Source of the DNA: Pseudomonas chlororaphis
Lineage (GTDB): Bacteria; Pseudomonadota; Gammaproteobacteria; Pseudomonadales; Pseudomonadaceae
DNA: 64,000 nucleotides
Reading direction: 5' to 3'
Assembly: GCF_000783395.1 (NCBI RefSeq)
Contig: NZ_JSFK01000001.1
Span: 725,673 to 789,672 of the forward strand
The position numbers and the translations under genes were made by a program. How positions within the stretch are numbered: the stretch's first letter is position 1; each line of letters begins with the position of its first letter. The notes beneath the pieces were generated by a model. That model was given only the letters and a program-made list of their open reading frames with translations. It was not told where the DNA came from and ran no database searches. This document shows positions 34,854 through 44,292 of the stretch, piece by piece.

Positions 34854-37800
34854 ATGATGATTCCACCATCAGCCCAAGGTGCTCACCGCGTTTCTGAACG
34901 TCAGTCCGTCAATTCAGGCAGCAGCGCCGCACCCCACGTCGAAGAGTGCGAAGTACTGGTTGCGCAGCCGCCAGTATTCGAGGATGGCGAGCCGCCAGTC
35001 GGCGTGGTTATCCATGCGTCTTACCCCGAAGTGCTGCAAGACATCCTGCGCCGTTTGATTAAACTGCCTGAACGCCTGCATCTCTACGTAACCTGCGTAG
35101 CCGGTCTAGACGATGAGATCTGTGCTCAGCTGACGGCCAGCAGATTGAGTTTTTCGCTATACCGAGTGCCGAACCACGGCAGGGACGTTTTGCCGTTTCT
35201 GCGGATGCTGCCGTTCTTGCGTGCCGACAATATCCGCGCGCTGGTCAAGCTGCACACCAAGCGTTCGCTGAACTTGGGCGGGGAGAGCGACTGGGGCGTT
35301 GAACTATTCGATGATCTGCTGGGCCCGGTACGATTCAGTCGAGCGCTGGAACACCTTGCCGACCCGGTGCACGTTCCAATGCTGGGTCCCCAGCGATACC
35401 GGCTGCCAGTCACCCGATTCCTCAGCGAAAGCGATGGCGCATTGCTTGTCGTTTTGGCCGAGCGTGGCGGCATTGATCCGCAAGGCATCAACGAAGCAGA
35501 TTATTTTGCCGGCACCATGTTCTTTGCGCGCACTGAAGTGTTTGCTCCACTGGAGCGGATGCAGCTCAAGGGCAACGATTTCGAAGCGGAAAGCGGCCAG
35601 CTCGATGGCACCCTCGCACACACGTTGGAGCGATTTTTCGGCGTTTTGGCGAATGTGGGCCGCGAGCAGCGCAATATCGACCTTTATCAGCGCTGGCTGG
35701 CGAGCCGGCAACTGGCTGCCGTTGAGGTCGAAGGTTTACCCGCGCGACTGGCGAGCTGGCCGCGGCAACCGGACGTATTGCTGGTGTTGACCGACACTGC
35801 GGGTGACATCGGGCTGTTGCGTTCCAGCCTGGCAAGCATCGATCGTCAGCTTTACCAGGCGGCGGCCATCGTGGTGCTCTCTAACGTCGAACCTGTTGGC
35901 GTGACGCCGGCCGACAATCTGGTCTGGCTACCGCTGGCCGAATCCTGGCCGAGCCAGCTCAATGAGCTGTTGCAGGAGATCGAGGTTGACTGGTGGTACC
36001 TGCTACGGGGCGGAGACGAACTTGATCCACACGCGCTGCTTTTGCTCGCCGAAGGCATCGCGCTCAATCCCGGTGTCAGCGCTTGCTACAGCGATGAAGA
36101 CTCACTGACCGCTGAAGGCTGCCAGGGTCCGGTATTCAAACCGGATTTGAATCTGGATATGTTGCGCAGTTATCCGTATGTCGGCCGCGCGCTGTCCTTC
36201 AGTCGCGAGGCTGCACTGGCGGCTGACGGCTTTGATCCCGCCTTCAGCGAACTGGCGCCCCATGATTTGCTTTTTCGGCTGATTGAAAATCATGGTCTGG
36301 GGACTGTCGGGCACCTCGCGGATGTGCTGGTGCATCAGACCATCAATTTCCCTCAGTGGCTCGGTGAACCACAGGTCATCGCGAACTCGGCAGCCATCGT
36401 CGGGGCGCACTTGCAGCGCCTGGGCGTCGCTCATGAGCTGCAGGCCGGACCTTTGCCAATGGCTAACCGCGTGGTCTACCAACATGCGGAGCAGCCGCTG
36501 GTCTCGATCCTTATTCCCACCAAGGACTGCCTGTCGATGCTGCTGCGCTGCATCGAAAGCATCATGGAGAAAACCAGCTACACGAATTACGAACTGATCA
36601 TCGTCGACAACAACAGCGAAACCACCGAAGCCCGGGAATGGTTCAACGGTATGGAGCTGTTGAACAATCCCAAAGTGCGCATCCTGCGTTATCCGCACCC
36701 GTTCAACTATTCGGCGATCAATAATTTTGCCGCCAGCCATGCCCGCGGCAATTACCTGGTGCTGCTCAACAATGACACGGCGATCATCGATGGCGACTGG
36801 CTTGGTGCGCTGCTCCATCACGCCCAGCGGCCAGAAGTGGGGATAGTGGGCGCCAAACTGTTGTTCCTCGACGGAACTGTTCAGCACGCAGGCGTGGTAC
36901 TCGGGTTGCGCGGCGTTGCAGACCACCCGTTTATCGGCGATTCAATGCAATCCAACGGCTACCTTCACCGCTTGCATCTTGATCAGAACTACAGCGCGGT
37001 CACCGCCGCTTGCCTGATGATCAGCACCGAGCTGTACCAGCAAGTGGGTGGAATGGACGAGGTCGGCCTGGCCGTTTCCTTTAACGATGTGGATCTGTGC
37101 CTGAAAGTCGGCCAGGCTGGACGGCTGATTGTCTGGACGCCTTATGCGCTGCTCGTTCACGAAGCCAGTGTGAGCCAGAACAACGTCGACACGACCAAGG
37201 AGGAAGCCAAACGCAAACGGTTCAAGGGCGAACAGTCGGTGATGTACCAGCGTTGGCTTGCGCAAATCGCCAACGATCCGGCCTACAATCGCAACCTGAC
37301 TCTGGAGGGCAGTGGCTTCTCCTCCAAATACCGCACCGATACTGACTGGCACCCGTTTTCCAGTCGTGAGTTGCCTCACGTGCTGTGTCACCCCCTCGAC
37401 TCTTTCGGCAGTGGTCACTACCGCGTGCGTCAGCCTTTCGCTGCCCTGAAAGCCGCGCAGCTGATCGGCGGAACGGTGAGCGACGAGGGACTGCAACCGA
37501 CCGAGCTGGAGCGCATTGCGCCGGACACGATCATTTTCCAGGGGCAGCACACAACGCCTCATCTGGAGTACATGCAGGACACCAAGGCATTCTCCAGGGC
37601 GTTCAAGGTTTACGAGCTGGATGACTATATTCTTGACGTGCCCGCTGGCAATTTGAACCACGAACTGCTTCCCAAAGACATCACCAAACGCTTGAAGAAT
37701 GCCGTAGGACTGTGCGATCGGTTGGTGGTGTCCACCGAGGCGCTGGCCAATGCGCTGAAGGGGTTCAACGCCGACATCCGGGTGATGGAAAACCGTCTGC

Positions 37801-38354
37801 CGAGCCATTGGTGGAGCGACCTGACCAGCCAGCGCCAGCAAGGCCGCAAGCCCCGGGTTGGCTGGGCCGGCGGCTCGAGTCACAGCGCCGACCTGCAAGT
37901 CATCGCCGAAGTGGTTCGTGCGCTGGAAGGGGAAGTTGAATGGGTGTTCATGGGAATGTGCCCACCAGCACTGCGTCCCTACGTCCATGAGTTCCATAGA
38001 GGGGTGAGTATCGAAAAATACCCGCAAAGACTGGCCGGCCTGAACCTGGATCTGGCTTTGGCACCGCTGAAAGACAACTTTTTCAACGCCTGCAAAAGCA
38101 ATTTGCGCTTGTTGGAATATGGCGCCTGTGGTTTCCCTGTGATCTGCTCGGATATCGTTTGTTATCAGGGTGATTTCCCGGTGACGAGGGTCAGGAACCG
38201 CTCGCAAGACTGGATTGCTGCTATTCGCGAACATCTTGCGGAACCTGATGCCAGCGCCAGGGCTGGAGAGGCCCTGCGCAGCGTTGTACTCGATCACTGG
38301 ATGCTCAAGGACGAACATCTGTTGGCGTGGCGAAACGCCTGGCTGGCGGACTGA
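34854..38354 (+). CDS. Multidomain glycosyltransferase (RgpF-like / GT2 / GT4-like)
   Basis: A 1166-residue cytoplasmic glycosyltransferase with four recognisable parts. An RgpF-like (rhamnan synthesis F) domain lies at about residues 46-262 (VGVVIHASYPEVLQDIL, VKLHTKRS). A weak GT2-like domain lies at about 302-516 (CYSDEDSLTAEG, FKPDLNLDML). A full GT2 domain lies at about 548-779 (PLVSILIPTKDCLSML, LLNNDTAI). A GT-B/GT4-like domain lies at about 842-1159 (RVGWAGGSSHSADL, NLRLLEYGACGFPVICS). The start is uncertain: ATG at 34854 or 34857, with a poor ribosome-binding site. The substrate is probably O-antigen or another rhamnose-rich surface glycan; a flagellin glycosyltransferase role is an alternative. 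A terminator follows it. Confidence 0.85.
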   Translation: MMIPPSAQGAHRVSERQSVNSGSSAAPHVEECEVLVAQPPVFEDGEPPVGVVIHASYPEVLQDILRRLIKLPERLHLYVTCVAGLDDEICAQLTASRLSFSLYRVPNHGRDVLPFLRMLPFLRADNIRALVKLHTKRSLNLGGESDWGVELFDDLLGPVRFSRALEHLADPVHVPMLGPQRYRLPVTRFLSESDGALLVVLAERGGIDPQGINEADYFAGTMFFARTEVFAPLERMQLKGNDFEAESGQLDGTLAHTLERFFGVLANVGREQRNIDLYQRWLASRQLAAVEVEGLPARLASWPRQPDVLLVLTDTAGDIGLLRSSLASIDRQLYQAAAIVVLSNVEPVGVTPADNLVWLPLAESWPSQLNELLQEIEVDWWYLLRGGDELDPHALLLLAEGIALNPGVSACYSDEDSLTAEGCQGPVFKPDLNLDMLRSYPYVGRALSFSREAALAADGFDPAFSELAPHDLLFRLIENHGLGTVGHLADVLVHQTINFPQWLGEPQVIANSAAIVGAHLQRLGVAHELQAGPLPMANRVVYQHAEQPLVSILIPTKDCLSMLLRCIESIMEKTSYTNYELIIVDNNSETTEAREWFNGMELLNNPKVRILRYPHPFNYSAINNFAASHARGNYLVLLNNDTAIIDGDWLGALLHHAQRPEVGIVGAKLLFLDGTVQHAGVVLGLRGVADHPFIGDSMQSNGYLHRLHLDQNYSAVTAACLMISTELYQQVGGMDEVGLAVSFNDVDLCLKVGQAGRLIVWTPYALLVHEASVSQNNVDTTKEEAKRKRFKGEQSVMYQRWLAQIANDPAYNRNLTLEGSGFSSKYRTDTDWHPFSSRELPHVLCHPLDSFGSGHYRVRQPFAALKAAQLIGGTVSDEGLQPTELERIAPDTIIFQGQHTTPHLEYMQDTKAFSRAFKVYELDDYILDVPAGNLNHELLPKDITKRLKNAVGLCDRLVVSTEALANALKGFNADIRVMENRLPSHWWSDLTSQRQQGRKPRVGWAGGSSHSADLQVIAEVVRALEGEVEWVFMGMCPPALRPYVHEFHRGVSIEKYPQRLAGLNLDLALAPLKDNFFNACKSNLRLLEYGACGFPVICSDIVCYQGDFPVTRVRNRSQDWIAAIREHLAEPDASARAGEALRSVVLDHWMLKDEHLLAWRNAWLAD

Positions 38355-38406
38355 ACAAGAAGCCAGCGTTGCGCGCTGCTTCTTCAAGTCTTTCGATACT
38401 GACCCG

Positions 38407-38443
38407 AAAAAAAGCCTCACAGCCTTAAAACTGTGGGGCTTTT
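38407..38443 (+). terminator. Rho-independent terminator after the giant glycosyltransferase
   Basis: AAAAGCCTCACAG and CTGTGGGGCTTTT form a 13-base stem (one G-U) around CCTTAAAA, with an A-run before and T-run after, so it can work for the convergent DUF1508 gene too. Confidence 0.85.
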
Positions 38444-38470
38444 CCATTTCCGCAGGGTCGTGCAGAGCGG

Positions 38471-38662
38471 TTAAATCTCCTTGACCGGCGTCTCCCCCTG
38501 CACAGCCTTGATCAACCCGATCACATGCAAACAATCCGCCTTGTTTACATAAGACTCGCCACTGGCGATCGTCTCGTGGTTGCCCGCCCTCAGTCTCCAG
38601 CGCCATTGCCCTTTGCCGGTGCTCGGGGTGCCTCTGGATTGCCTGTAAATCTCGAAATACAT
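38471..38662 (-). CDS. DUF1508 (YegP-like) small protein
   Basis: A 63-residue protein with the single-copy YegP/DUF1508 pattern: MYFEIYRQ start, QWRWRLRAGNHETIASGESY in the middle and NKADCLHVIGLIK near the end. E. coli YegP has two such repeats; here there is one. The family binds no known ligand and its role is unknown. GGAGCGAACTG precedes the ATG. It is isolated and opposite in direction to the surrounding polysaccharide genes. Confidence 0.82.
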   Translation of the reverse strand: MYFEIYRQSRGTPSTGKGQWRWRLRAGNHETIASGESYVNKADCLHVIGLIKAVQGETPVKEI

Positions 38663-38940
38663 TCAGTTCGCTCCATGCGATTTTATTTGTGCGACAGCCT
38701 GTGTGGCGCATGCTCGCAAGCCTAGCGCAGACGGTTTTTTTGGCTATCGGACATTTGTTTCCAATCGTTCGCGAATGTTTCTGAAGGGCGCGGCCCAGAG
38801 CGGGTGGATAGGCCTGTGGATTGGCCAATATGACGCTGTCTGATCCTTGCAACGCCGTCGACGCTCCTGCTTAATACGGGACGGCTCATGGCGTCGAATA
38901 TCGTTCGGCGACCGACAAACACTATAAAAAGAGCACTCCT

Positions 38941-39537
38941 TTGACTGAGCACGGAACGCAACAGGCCGGGCAGGTGACGCTATCGCTGGTGGTCCCCGTT
39001 TTTAACGAGGAGGACAGCCTCGACACGTTTCTGCGGCGGATCAATGAGGTCTTTCAGGCACAGGTGTCGATCGATCTGGAGCTGGTGTTCGTCAACGACG
39101 GCAGCACCGATGCCACCCTCGCACGCCTGCTGGAACATCAGCGCCAGGATGCGCGGCTGCGTATCGTCGACCTGTGGAGCGGCCACGATGATTTTCTCGA
39201 ACACAAGCGCCGCTACACCCTGGCGCAGTTCGAAACACTGGTGCGCGATGCCGGTTTGGCGGTGCAGCGCGGTGCCTGTTATTTCGCTGCGGTGTTTCCT
39301 ATTGCGGCGGCGTTGCGCTTGTTGCCGCAAGGCGTGCAAGCCCCACCGCCGCGCTCGCAGCTCAAGCGTCATCATCCGCTGGTAAACGGCGTCCTCAAGA
39401 CCTTATGCCGCCTCGAACTGCCATTGATGGGCATGAACCGCCTGGCCGGGCTGCACTATCTGCCGGGCATCGTCGCGGTGGCGCTGACGATTCCCGCGTT
39501 CACCTTTGTCTTGCACAACTTCTGGACGTATCGATGA
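38941..39537 (+). pseudogene. Fused remnant: GT2 N-terminus + methyltransferase C-terminus + GtrA C-terminus
   Basis: A 198-residue open frame made of three unlike pieces. Residues 1-78 are the start of a GtrB-like GT2 transferase (LSLVVPVFNEEDSLDTF, LELVFVNDGSTD). Residues 79-171 read as the end of a class I SAM methyltransferase (GHDDFLEHKRRYTLAQFETL ... PLMGMNRLAGL). Residues 172-198 look like the last helix of a GtrA flippase (YLPGIVAVALTIPAFTFVLHNFWTYR-type tail). The GT2 part stops right after RIVDL, before its acceptor region; the methyltransferase lacks its SAM-binding half. Two in-frame deletions in a former glycosyltransferase/methyltransferase-gtrA region explain this best. The start is TTG. 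Its stop overlaps the next gene by ATGA. A working small protein is not excluded. Confidence 0.65.
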
Positions 39538-41630
39538 AGGATTCACGTAACCATCCGGCGCTGGGCCTGTTGCCTTTGTTGCTCGGCGTTCTGGCCTTTT
39601 TCTGCGTGATCGGGCCACAAGCGCTGGATCCGCAAAATATTGCCTGGCTGGAGCAGGGCGATCCGGCGACGCATTATCTGGGTTGGGAATATTTCCGGCA
39701 CGCGCCCTGGACCTTTCCGCTCGGACTCAACCCGTTCTATGGGCTGGAGTTGGGCAATTCGATCATTTTTTCCGACTCCAATCCGCTGCTGGCGCTGCTG
39801 TTCAAACCGTTCAATGCGTGGTTGCCAGCGACATTCCAGTATTTCGGTCTGTGGCTGCTGGCGTGTTTCGTTCTGCAAGCCTGGTTCGGCTGGAAACTGC
39901 TGGGTCTGATGACGGGCAATCCGCTGATTCGCCTGCTGGGCAGCGGTTTGCTGGTGTTTTCGCCGCCGATGTTCCTGCGCATGGGCGGGCACCTTTCCCT
40001 GTCCGGGCATTTTCTGATTCTGGTGGCGTTGTATCTGGCGTTGTTGCCGAACCTGTATCGACGTCGTCTGGCCTGGGGCGCGCTGCTGGCGGTGACGGCG
40101 ATGGTGCATGCCTACCTGTTGGCGATGGTGGCGCTGATCTGGGTGGCGGATCTGCTCGGCAAAACCTTCAACCAACAATTGACCCGGCGTCAGGGTTTGC
40201 TAGAAGGCGTGCTGCTATTCGCCGTGGTGAGTGTGTGTTGTTGGCAGGTTGGATATTTCGCGATTGCCGACGGCATCAAGTCCGGCGGTTTCGGTTTGTA
40301 TCGGATGAACTTGCTGTCGCCATTCGATCCGGCGGGCTGGTCGTTCGTTTTGCCGGACTTGCCGAAAGCCAGCGGCGATTACGAAGGCTTCAACTATGCG
40401 GGTCTGGGCGTGCTGTCGCTGGTGCCACTGGCGCTGATTGCCTGGTTGAGAAACCGCCAGCCATTGAAGGATGAAATTCGCGCCCGGCCCTGGTTGTTGC
40501 TGGCGCTGACCGGTCTGTGGCTGTTCGCGCTATCAAACCAGATCGGTGTCGGCGCGCACACGTTCAGCTACCCGCTGCCGAAAATCGCTACCAACCTGGC
40601 GAATGTTTTTCGCGCCTCGGGGCGGATGTTCTGGCCCGTGTTGTATGCGCTGATCCTGATGGTGATGTTCCTGCTGGTGCGCGGTTATCGGCCACGCATC
40701 GTCGTCGCACTGCTGGCGCTGGCGTTGACGATGCAGGTCGTCGATACGCGTAACGGCTGGATGGGCTTGCGCAACGGCAAGATGATGACGCCGTCCGCAG
40801 AATGGCCAACGCCGATGCGTGATCCATTCTGGGCGAGTGCGGCGGCGCATTACCCGAACATCCGCAGTCTGATGCCGCAGAATCAGTCCGAGCGCTGGCA
40901 AGTGATTGCCGATTTCGCCGCGACCCACGGCCTGAAAACCGACGCCGTTTATCTGGGGCGCATGAGTTCCACAGCGCTTGAGCAGGCCCGGCAAAAAGCG
41001 CAGCGCATGCTTGAGTCAGGGCAGTACGAAGCCGACTCGTTGTACATCCTCGACGACACCGTGCTGGCTGATGCCGCCAAAAGCGTCAACAGTGAAACGG
41101 ATCTGCTGACCCGAGTGGATGGCCTGGTGGTGCTGGCGCCGGGCTGGAAGCGTTGTTCGCAGTGTCTGAGCATGCCGGATGAGGGACGGCGGATGTCACT
41201 GCTGGCATTGATGCGCCCCGGTCAGACGCAGATCTTCAACTACTCCGCCCGGCAGTTGGTCAGCGGTTGGTCGACCCCGGAAAACTGGGGAACATGGTCG
41301 GCGGGGCAGCAGGCGCAGGTCGACGTGCGGGTGACACCCGAGGCGCGCTCGATTGCACTGGAGGTCATGGCATTCGTTCTGCCGCAACATCCGGCGCAGC
41401 GAGTGATCGTCAGTCTGAATGGCGAGCAGGTGCTGAGCACGCGGCTGGTGCAGCATCAGGATAATCATCTGGAGATCCCGATCAGTCCTGCGATCCGTCA
41501 GCATCTGGCTGACAATGATCGCCTGACGATCGAGCTGCAATTGCCCGACGCCATCAGCCCGGAACAATTGGGCATCAATGACGATTCACGGGTCATGGGG
41601 CTTGGCTTGAAGCGCTTGACGGTGAACTGA
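39534..41630 (+). CDS. Polytopic membrane protein of the DUF6311 type
   Basis: A 698-residue protein with about ten hydrophobic segments in residues 1-430 (first helix LGLLPLLLGVLAFFCVIGP) and a soluble C-terminal region (about 430-698) rich in beta-type sequence. The early segment WLEQGDPATHYLGWEYFRHAPWTFPLGLNP is typical of DUF6311 proteins, which resemble GT-C membrane glycosyltransferases and stand beside GtrA/GtrB-type genes. The ATG at 39534 overlaps the stop of the remnant upstream (ATGA), so it probably depends on translation of that frame. It may transfer a sugar on the periplasmic face, but no substrate is known. Confidence 0.78.
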   Translation: MKDSRNHPALGLLPLLLGVLAFFCVIGPQALDPQNIAWLEQGDPATHYLGWEYFRHAPWTFPLGLNPFYGLELGNSIIFSDSNPLLALLFKPFNAWLPATFQYFGLWLLACFVLQAWFGWKLLGLMTGNPLIRLLGSGLLVFSPPMFLRMGGHLSLSGHFLILVALYLALLPNLYRRRLAWGALLAVTAMVHAYLLAMVALIWVADLLGKTFNQQLTRRQGLLEGVLLFAVVSVCCWQVGYFAIADGIKSGGFGLYRMNLLSPFDPAGWSFVLPDLPKASGDYEGFNYAGLGVLSLVPLALIAWLRNRQPLKDEIRARPWLLLALTGLWLFALSNQIGVGAHTFSYPLPKIATNLANVFRASGRMFWPVLYALILMVMFLLVRGYRPRIVVALLALALTMQVVDTRNGWMGLRNGKMMTPSAEWPTPMRDPFWASAAAHYPNIRSLMPQNQSERWQVIADFAATHGLKTDAVYLGRMSSTALEQARQKAQRMLESGQYEADSLYILDDTVLADAAKSVNSETDLLTRVDGLVVLAPGWKRCSQCLSMPDEGRRMSLLALMRPGQTQIFNYSARQLVSGWSTPENWGTWSAGQQAQVDVRVTPEARSIALEVMAFVLPQHPAQRVIVSLNGEQVLSTRLVQHQDNHLEIPISPAIRQHLADNDRLTIELQLPDAISPEQLGINDDSRVMGLGLKRLTVN

Positions 41631-41703
41631 CCCGCCATGGCGATGGACGCCGGGGCCCTGGCCTTTCTACACTGCCGGTATTCCGGGGGGCAGGGGGCAA
41701 TGG

Positions 41704-42624
41704 ATGAACCGCAATGAACTTCGCAAGGCCGATATCAACCTGATGGTGGTGTTCGAGACCTTGATGCTCGAACGCAACGTGACCCGCGCGGCCGAGAAGC
41801 TGTTTCTCGGCCAGCCGACCATTAGCTCGGCGCTCAATCGTTTGCGTACGATGCTCAACGATCCGCTGTTCATCCGCGTCGGTCATCGCATGGAACCGAC
41901 GGCCCGGGCCGAAGATATTTTCCGCCATCTCAAGCCGGCGCTGGATTCGCTGTCGGTCGCGCTGAGTCTGACCCGCGATTTCGACCCGGCTGTGAGCACC
42001 ATGACTTTTCGCATCGGCCTGTCCGATGATGTCGAGTTCGGCCTGCTGCCACCACTGCTGCGCGCGTTACGTCAGGAAGCGCCGAACGTGGTGTTTGTGG
42101 TGCAACACGTCGATTACTGGCGGATTCCCGATCTGCTCGCGGCGGGCGATATCACGGTCGGCATCAGCCAGACCCGAGGCCTGCCGGCCAATGCCAAGCG
42201 CAAACTGCTGCGGCATATTCAGCCGAGCATCCTGCGTGCCGACGCCAGCGATACGCCGCTGACGCTGGATGAATATTGCGCGCGGCCGCACGTGCTGGTT
42301 TCGCACACGGCCAATGTCAGTGGTTTCGCTGATGAGTGGCTGGCCGAACTTGGCCGCACCCGTCAGGTGGTGCTGTCGGTGCCGCAATACAGTGCGTTGC
42401 CAGCCCTGCTGGCCGGCACTGACCTGATTGCCAGCCTGCCGGATTACACGGCGGCAGCCATGGCCACTTCGGGGCTGCTGTTCAAGGAACCGTTTCCGTT
42501 CAAGACGCCGACGCTGGATTTGTCGATGGTCTGGCTCAGTCACGTCGACAGCGATCCGGCGGAGCGCTGGTTGCGTTCGCGGCTGGAGCAATTCATGAGC
42601 GAACGACCACTGACCCCATCCTGA
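41704..42624 (+). CDS. LysR-family transcriptional regulator
   Basis: A 306-residue regulator. The winged helix-turn-helix is at about residues 10-68 (DINLMVVFETLMLERNVTRAAEKLFLGQPTISSALNRLR). The effector domain spans about 95-300 and belongs to the NodD/SyrM-like group (FRIGLSDDVEFGLLPPLL). Target genes are not evident: the upstream gene is on the same strand and unrelated, and the next gene downstream is a tautomerase. No divergent partner exists. Confidence 0.88.
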   Translation: MNRNELRKADINLMVVFETLMLERNVTRAAEKLFLGQPTISSALNRLRTMLNDPLFIRVGHRMEPTARAEDIFRHLKPALDSLSVALSLTRDFDPAVSTMTFRIGLSDDVEFGLLPPLLRALRQEAPNVVFVVQHVDYWRIPDLLAAGDITVGISQTRGLPANAKRKLLRHIQPSILRADASDTPLTLDEYCARPHVLVSHTANVSGFADEWLAELGRTRQVVLSVPQYSALPALLAGTDLIASLPDYTAAAMATSGLLFKEPFPFKTPTLDLSMVWLSHVDSDPAERWLRSRLEQFMSERPLTPS

Positions 42625-42640
42625 GCCACAACACACACTT

Positions 42641-42729
42641 TGTGGGAGCGAGCTTGCTCGCGAAAGCGGTGTATCAGGCACCTTAAGCGGCGCTGAATGA
42701 TCGGATTCGCGAGCAAGCTCGCTCCCACA
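42641..42729. repeat. BIME/REP pair, family B
   Basis: Inverted arms TGTGGGAGCGAGCTTGCTCG and complement lie between two same-strand genes, the LysR regulator and the tautomerase, about 82 bases before the latter. Confidence 0.85.
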
Positions 42730-42811
42730 TTGATATGTGAAAGTCCCCGGGAAGGTAGGGCAGAGCTGTGCTATACGTACGACCTTTCTGCCAACCCACC
42801 GGGGATCTGCA

Positions 42812-43177
42812 ATGCCACACCTGCACATGGAATACACCGCCAACCTGCCGCAGTTGAACGCCGACGTCGCGTTGATCCGCCTCAACAACACGCTGGTGGG
42901 CTCCGGTCAGTTCGCGGCGGAGTTCGATATCAAGAGCCGTGCGGTCAAAGTCGAGACCTTCAAGGTCGGCACCGCCATGGCCGAACGCGCCTTCGTTTAT
43001 GTGAAGCTGGCGCTGCTCAGCGGGCGTTCGCCGCAGATCAAGAAGCAGTTGTCAGAAAGCCTGTTGGCGGTGTTGCAGGACCTGTGCGAATGGCCGGCCG
43101 GCGTCGAAGTGCAGCTGTGCGTTGAGCTGGTCGACATCGATCGCGAGTCCTACAGCAAAACCGCGATTGGTGTGTAG
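42812..43177 (+). CDS. 5-carboxymethyl-2-hydroxymuconate isomerase-like tautomerase
   Basis: A 121-residue tautomerase-superfamily protein of the CHMI family. After removal of Met, catalytic Pro is at the N-terminus (PHLHMEYTANL), and the length and C-terminal VELVDIDRESYSK match CHMI. CHMI acts in homoprotocatechuate (4-hydroxyphenylacetate) breakdown, but no other hpa/hpc genes are near, so the physiological substrate may differ. The ATG at 42812 is chosen because it puts Pro second; GGGGATCTG precedes it. Confidence 0.85.
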   Translation: MPHLHMEYTANLPQLNADVALIRLNNTLVGSGQFAAEFDIKSRAVKVETFKVGTAMAERAFVYVKLALLSGRSPQIKKQLSESLLAVLQDLCEWPAGVEVQLCVELVDIDRESYSKTAIGV

Positions 43178-43180
43178 GAC

Positions 43181-44116
43181 TCAGACCGCTTCGAGTTCGC
43201 TGCACACCTTGACCACCTGCTCGCGCAACCACAGGTTGGCGCTGTCCTGATCAACGCTCTGGCTCCACTGCATGTCGAGGGTGAAGCCCGGCAAGCCGTT
43301 TGGCGCCTCACAGTGATTGAACACCGCCTCGTTGGTCAGCAAGCGCTGGATGCGGCGGGGCAGGGTGAGGATGAAGTCGGTCCCGGTGATCATTTTCAAT
43401 GCCGCGCTGTAGCTGTTCGAGCGCGCGACGATCTGGCGCTTCTGCGCCTGCCGCGCCAGCCAGCCATCAACCATGTTGGTGGTCGACGTCCATGGTGTCG
43501 GGAACACATGCCGGCGCTCGGTAAAGGCCTGCAGGCTCAGGCGCGGTTCCAGGGGCGTGGCACGTTTGTCGAAGACGCAGACCAGATCATCTTCCAGCAG
43601 CATCCGTGATTTCAGGTCGGTGTGATGGCGGTGGAAGTTAGGGCCGAAGCTGATCACCAGATCGAGGCTGCCGTCGCGCAACTCATCCGCCGGGACGTCG
43701 GTCTCGAACTTGTGCATGTTGACCATCACCGGCAAATCATCGAAATCGAAACGCTTGAGCAGGCGCGGCAGAATCAGTTGCTCGAAGTATTCCGGGGCGC
43801 AGATGTTGAAGGTGACGGCTTGCCGGGTCGGGTCGAACGCAGGGGCGCCGGCGTGGCACAGGTTGATGCTTTCGAGGATCTTCTGCACATGGCCGTACAT
43901 GGTGCTGGCCTTGTAGGTCGGACGCATGCCGGTGCGGGTGTTGATAAACAGCTCGTCTTCGAAACTGGTGCGCAGTTTTTTCAAACAGTAACTGACGGTG
44001 GACTGGCTGACGAACAGGGTTTCTGACACATCGGTGACGCTGCTCTGCTCATAAACGGCGATAAACACCATGAGATCCTGCATGTCGAGCTTTCGAAGCA
44101 AGTTACTGTTCAGCAT
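43181..44116 (-). CDS. LysR-family transcriptional regulator (NodD-like)
   Basis: A 311-residue LysR protein with the DNA-binding domain at about residues 8-67 (LDMQDLMVFIAVYEQSSVTDVSETLFVSQSTVSYCLKKLR) and an effector domain at about 95-300 (FNICAPEYFEQLILPRLL). It lies downstream of, and in the same direction as, the MFS transporter at 44293-45489 with a 176-base gap, and converges on the tautomerase with only 3 bases between stops. Targets unknown. Confidence 0.87.
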   Translation of the reverse strand: MLNSNLLRKLDMQDLMVFIAVYEQSSVTDVSETLFVSQSTVSYCLKKLRTSFEDELFINTRTGMRPTYKASTMYGHVQKILESINLCHAGAPAFDPTRQAVTFNICAPEYFEQLILPRLLKRFDFDDLPVMVNMHKFETDVPADELRDGSLDLVISFGPNFHRHHTDLKSRMLLEDDLVCVFDKRATPLEPRLSLQAFTERRHVFPTPWTSTTNMVDGWLARQAQKRQIVARSNSYSAALKMITGTDFILTLPRRIQRLLTNEAVFNHCEAPNGLPGFTLDMQWSQSVDQDSANLWLREQVVKVCSELEAV

Positions 44117-44292
44117 CCGTACTGTCTCGCTGTGCTTCTTGCGCTGAATCCGCGCAAACGTGTGCGAACGATCGTAGCGGAACGATGGTGCCAGGAGAAA
44201 CCCCTGTAGGACATTTCACGGTCAGTTGTGGGACAGAAAGTTTTAGTAACACGACGTCAACAATTAAACCGCACAAAGATGGCCAGAGGCCT

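Noticed and set aside
36942..38852. 636-codon open frame antisense to the giant glycosyltransferase
   Set aside because: Runs through the opposing gene and its terminator with no domain of its own.
34382..41703. Integrative element inserted at tRNA-Ser
   Set aside because: No integrase gene and no second copy of the tRNA 3' end were found, so only an accessory patch is claimed.
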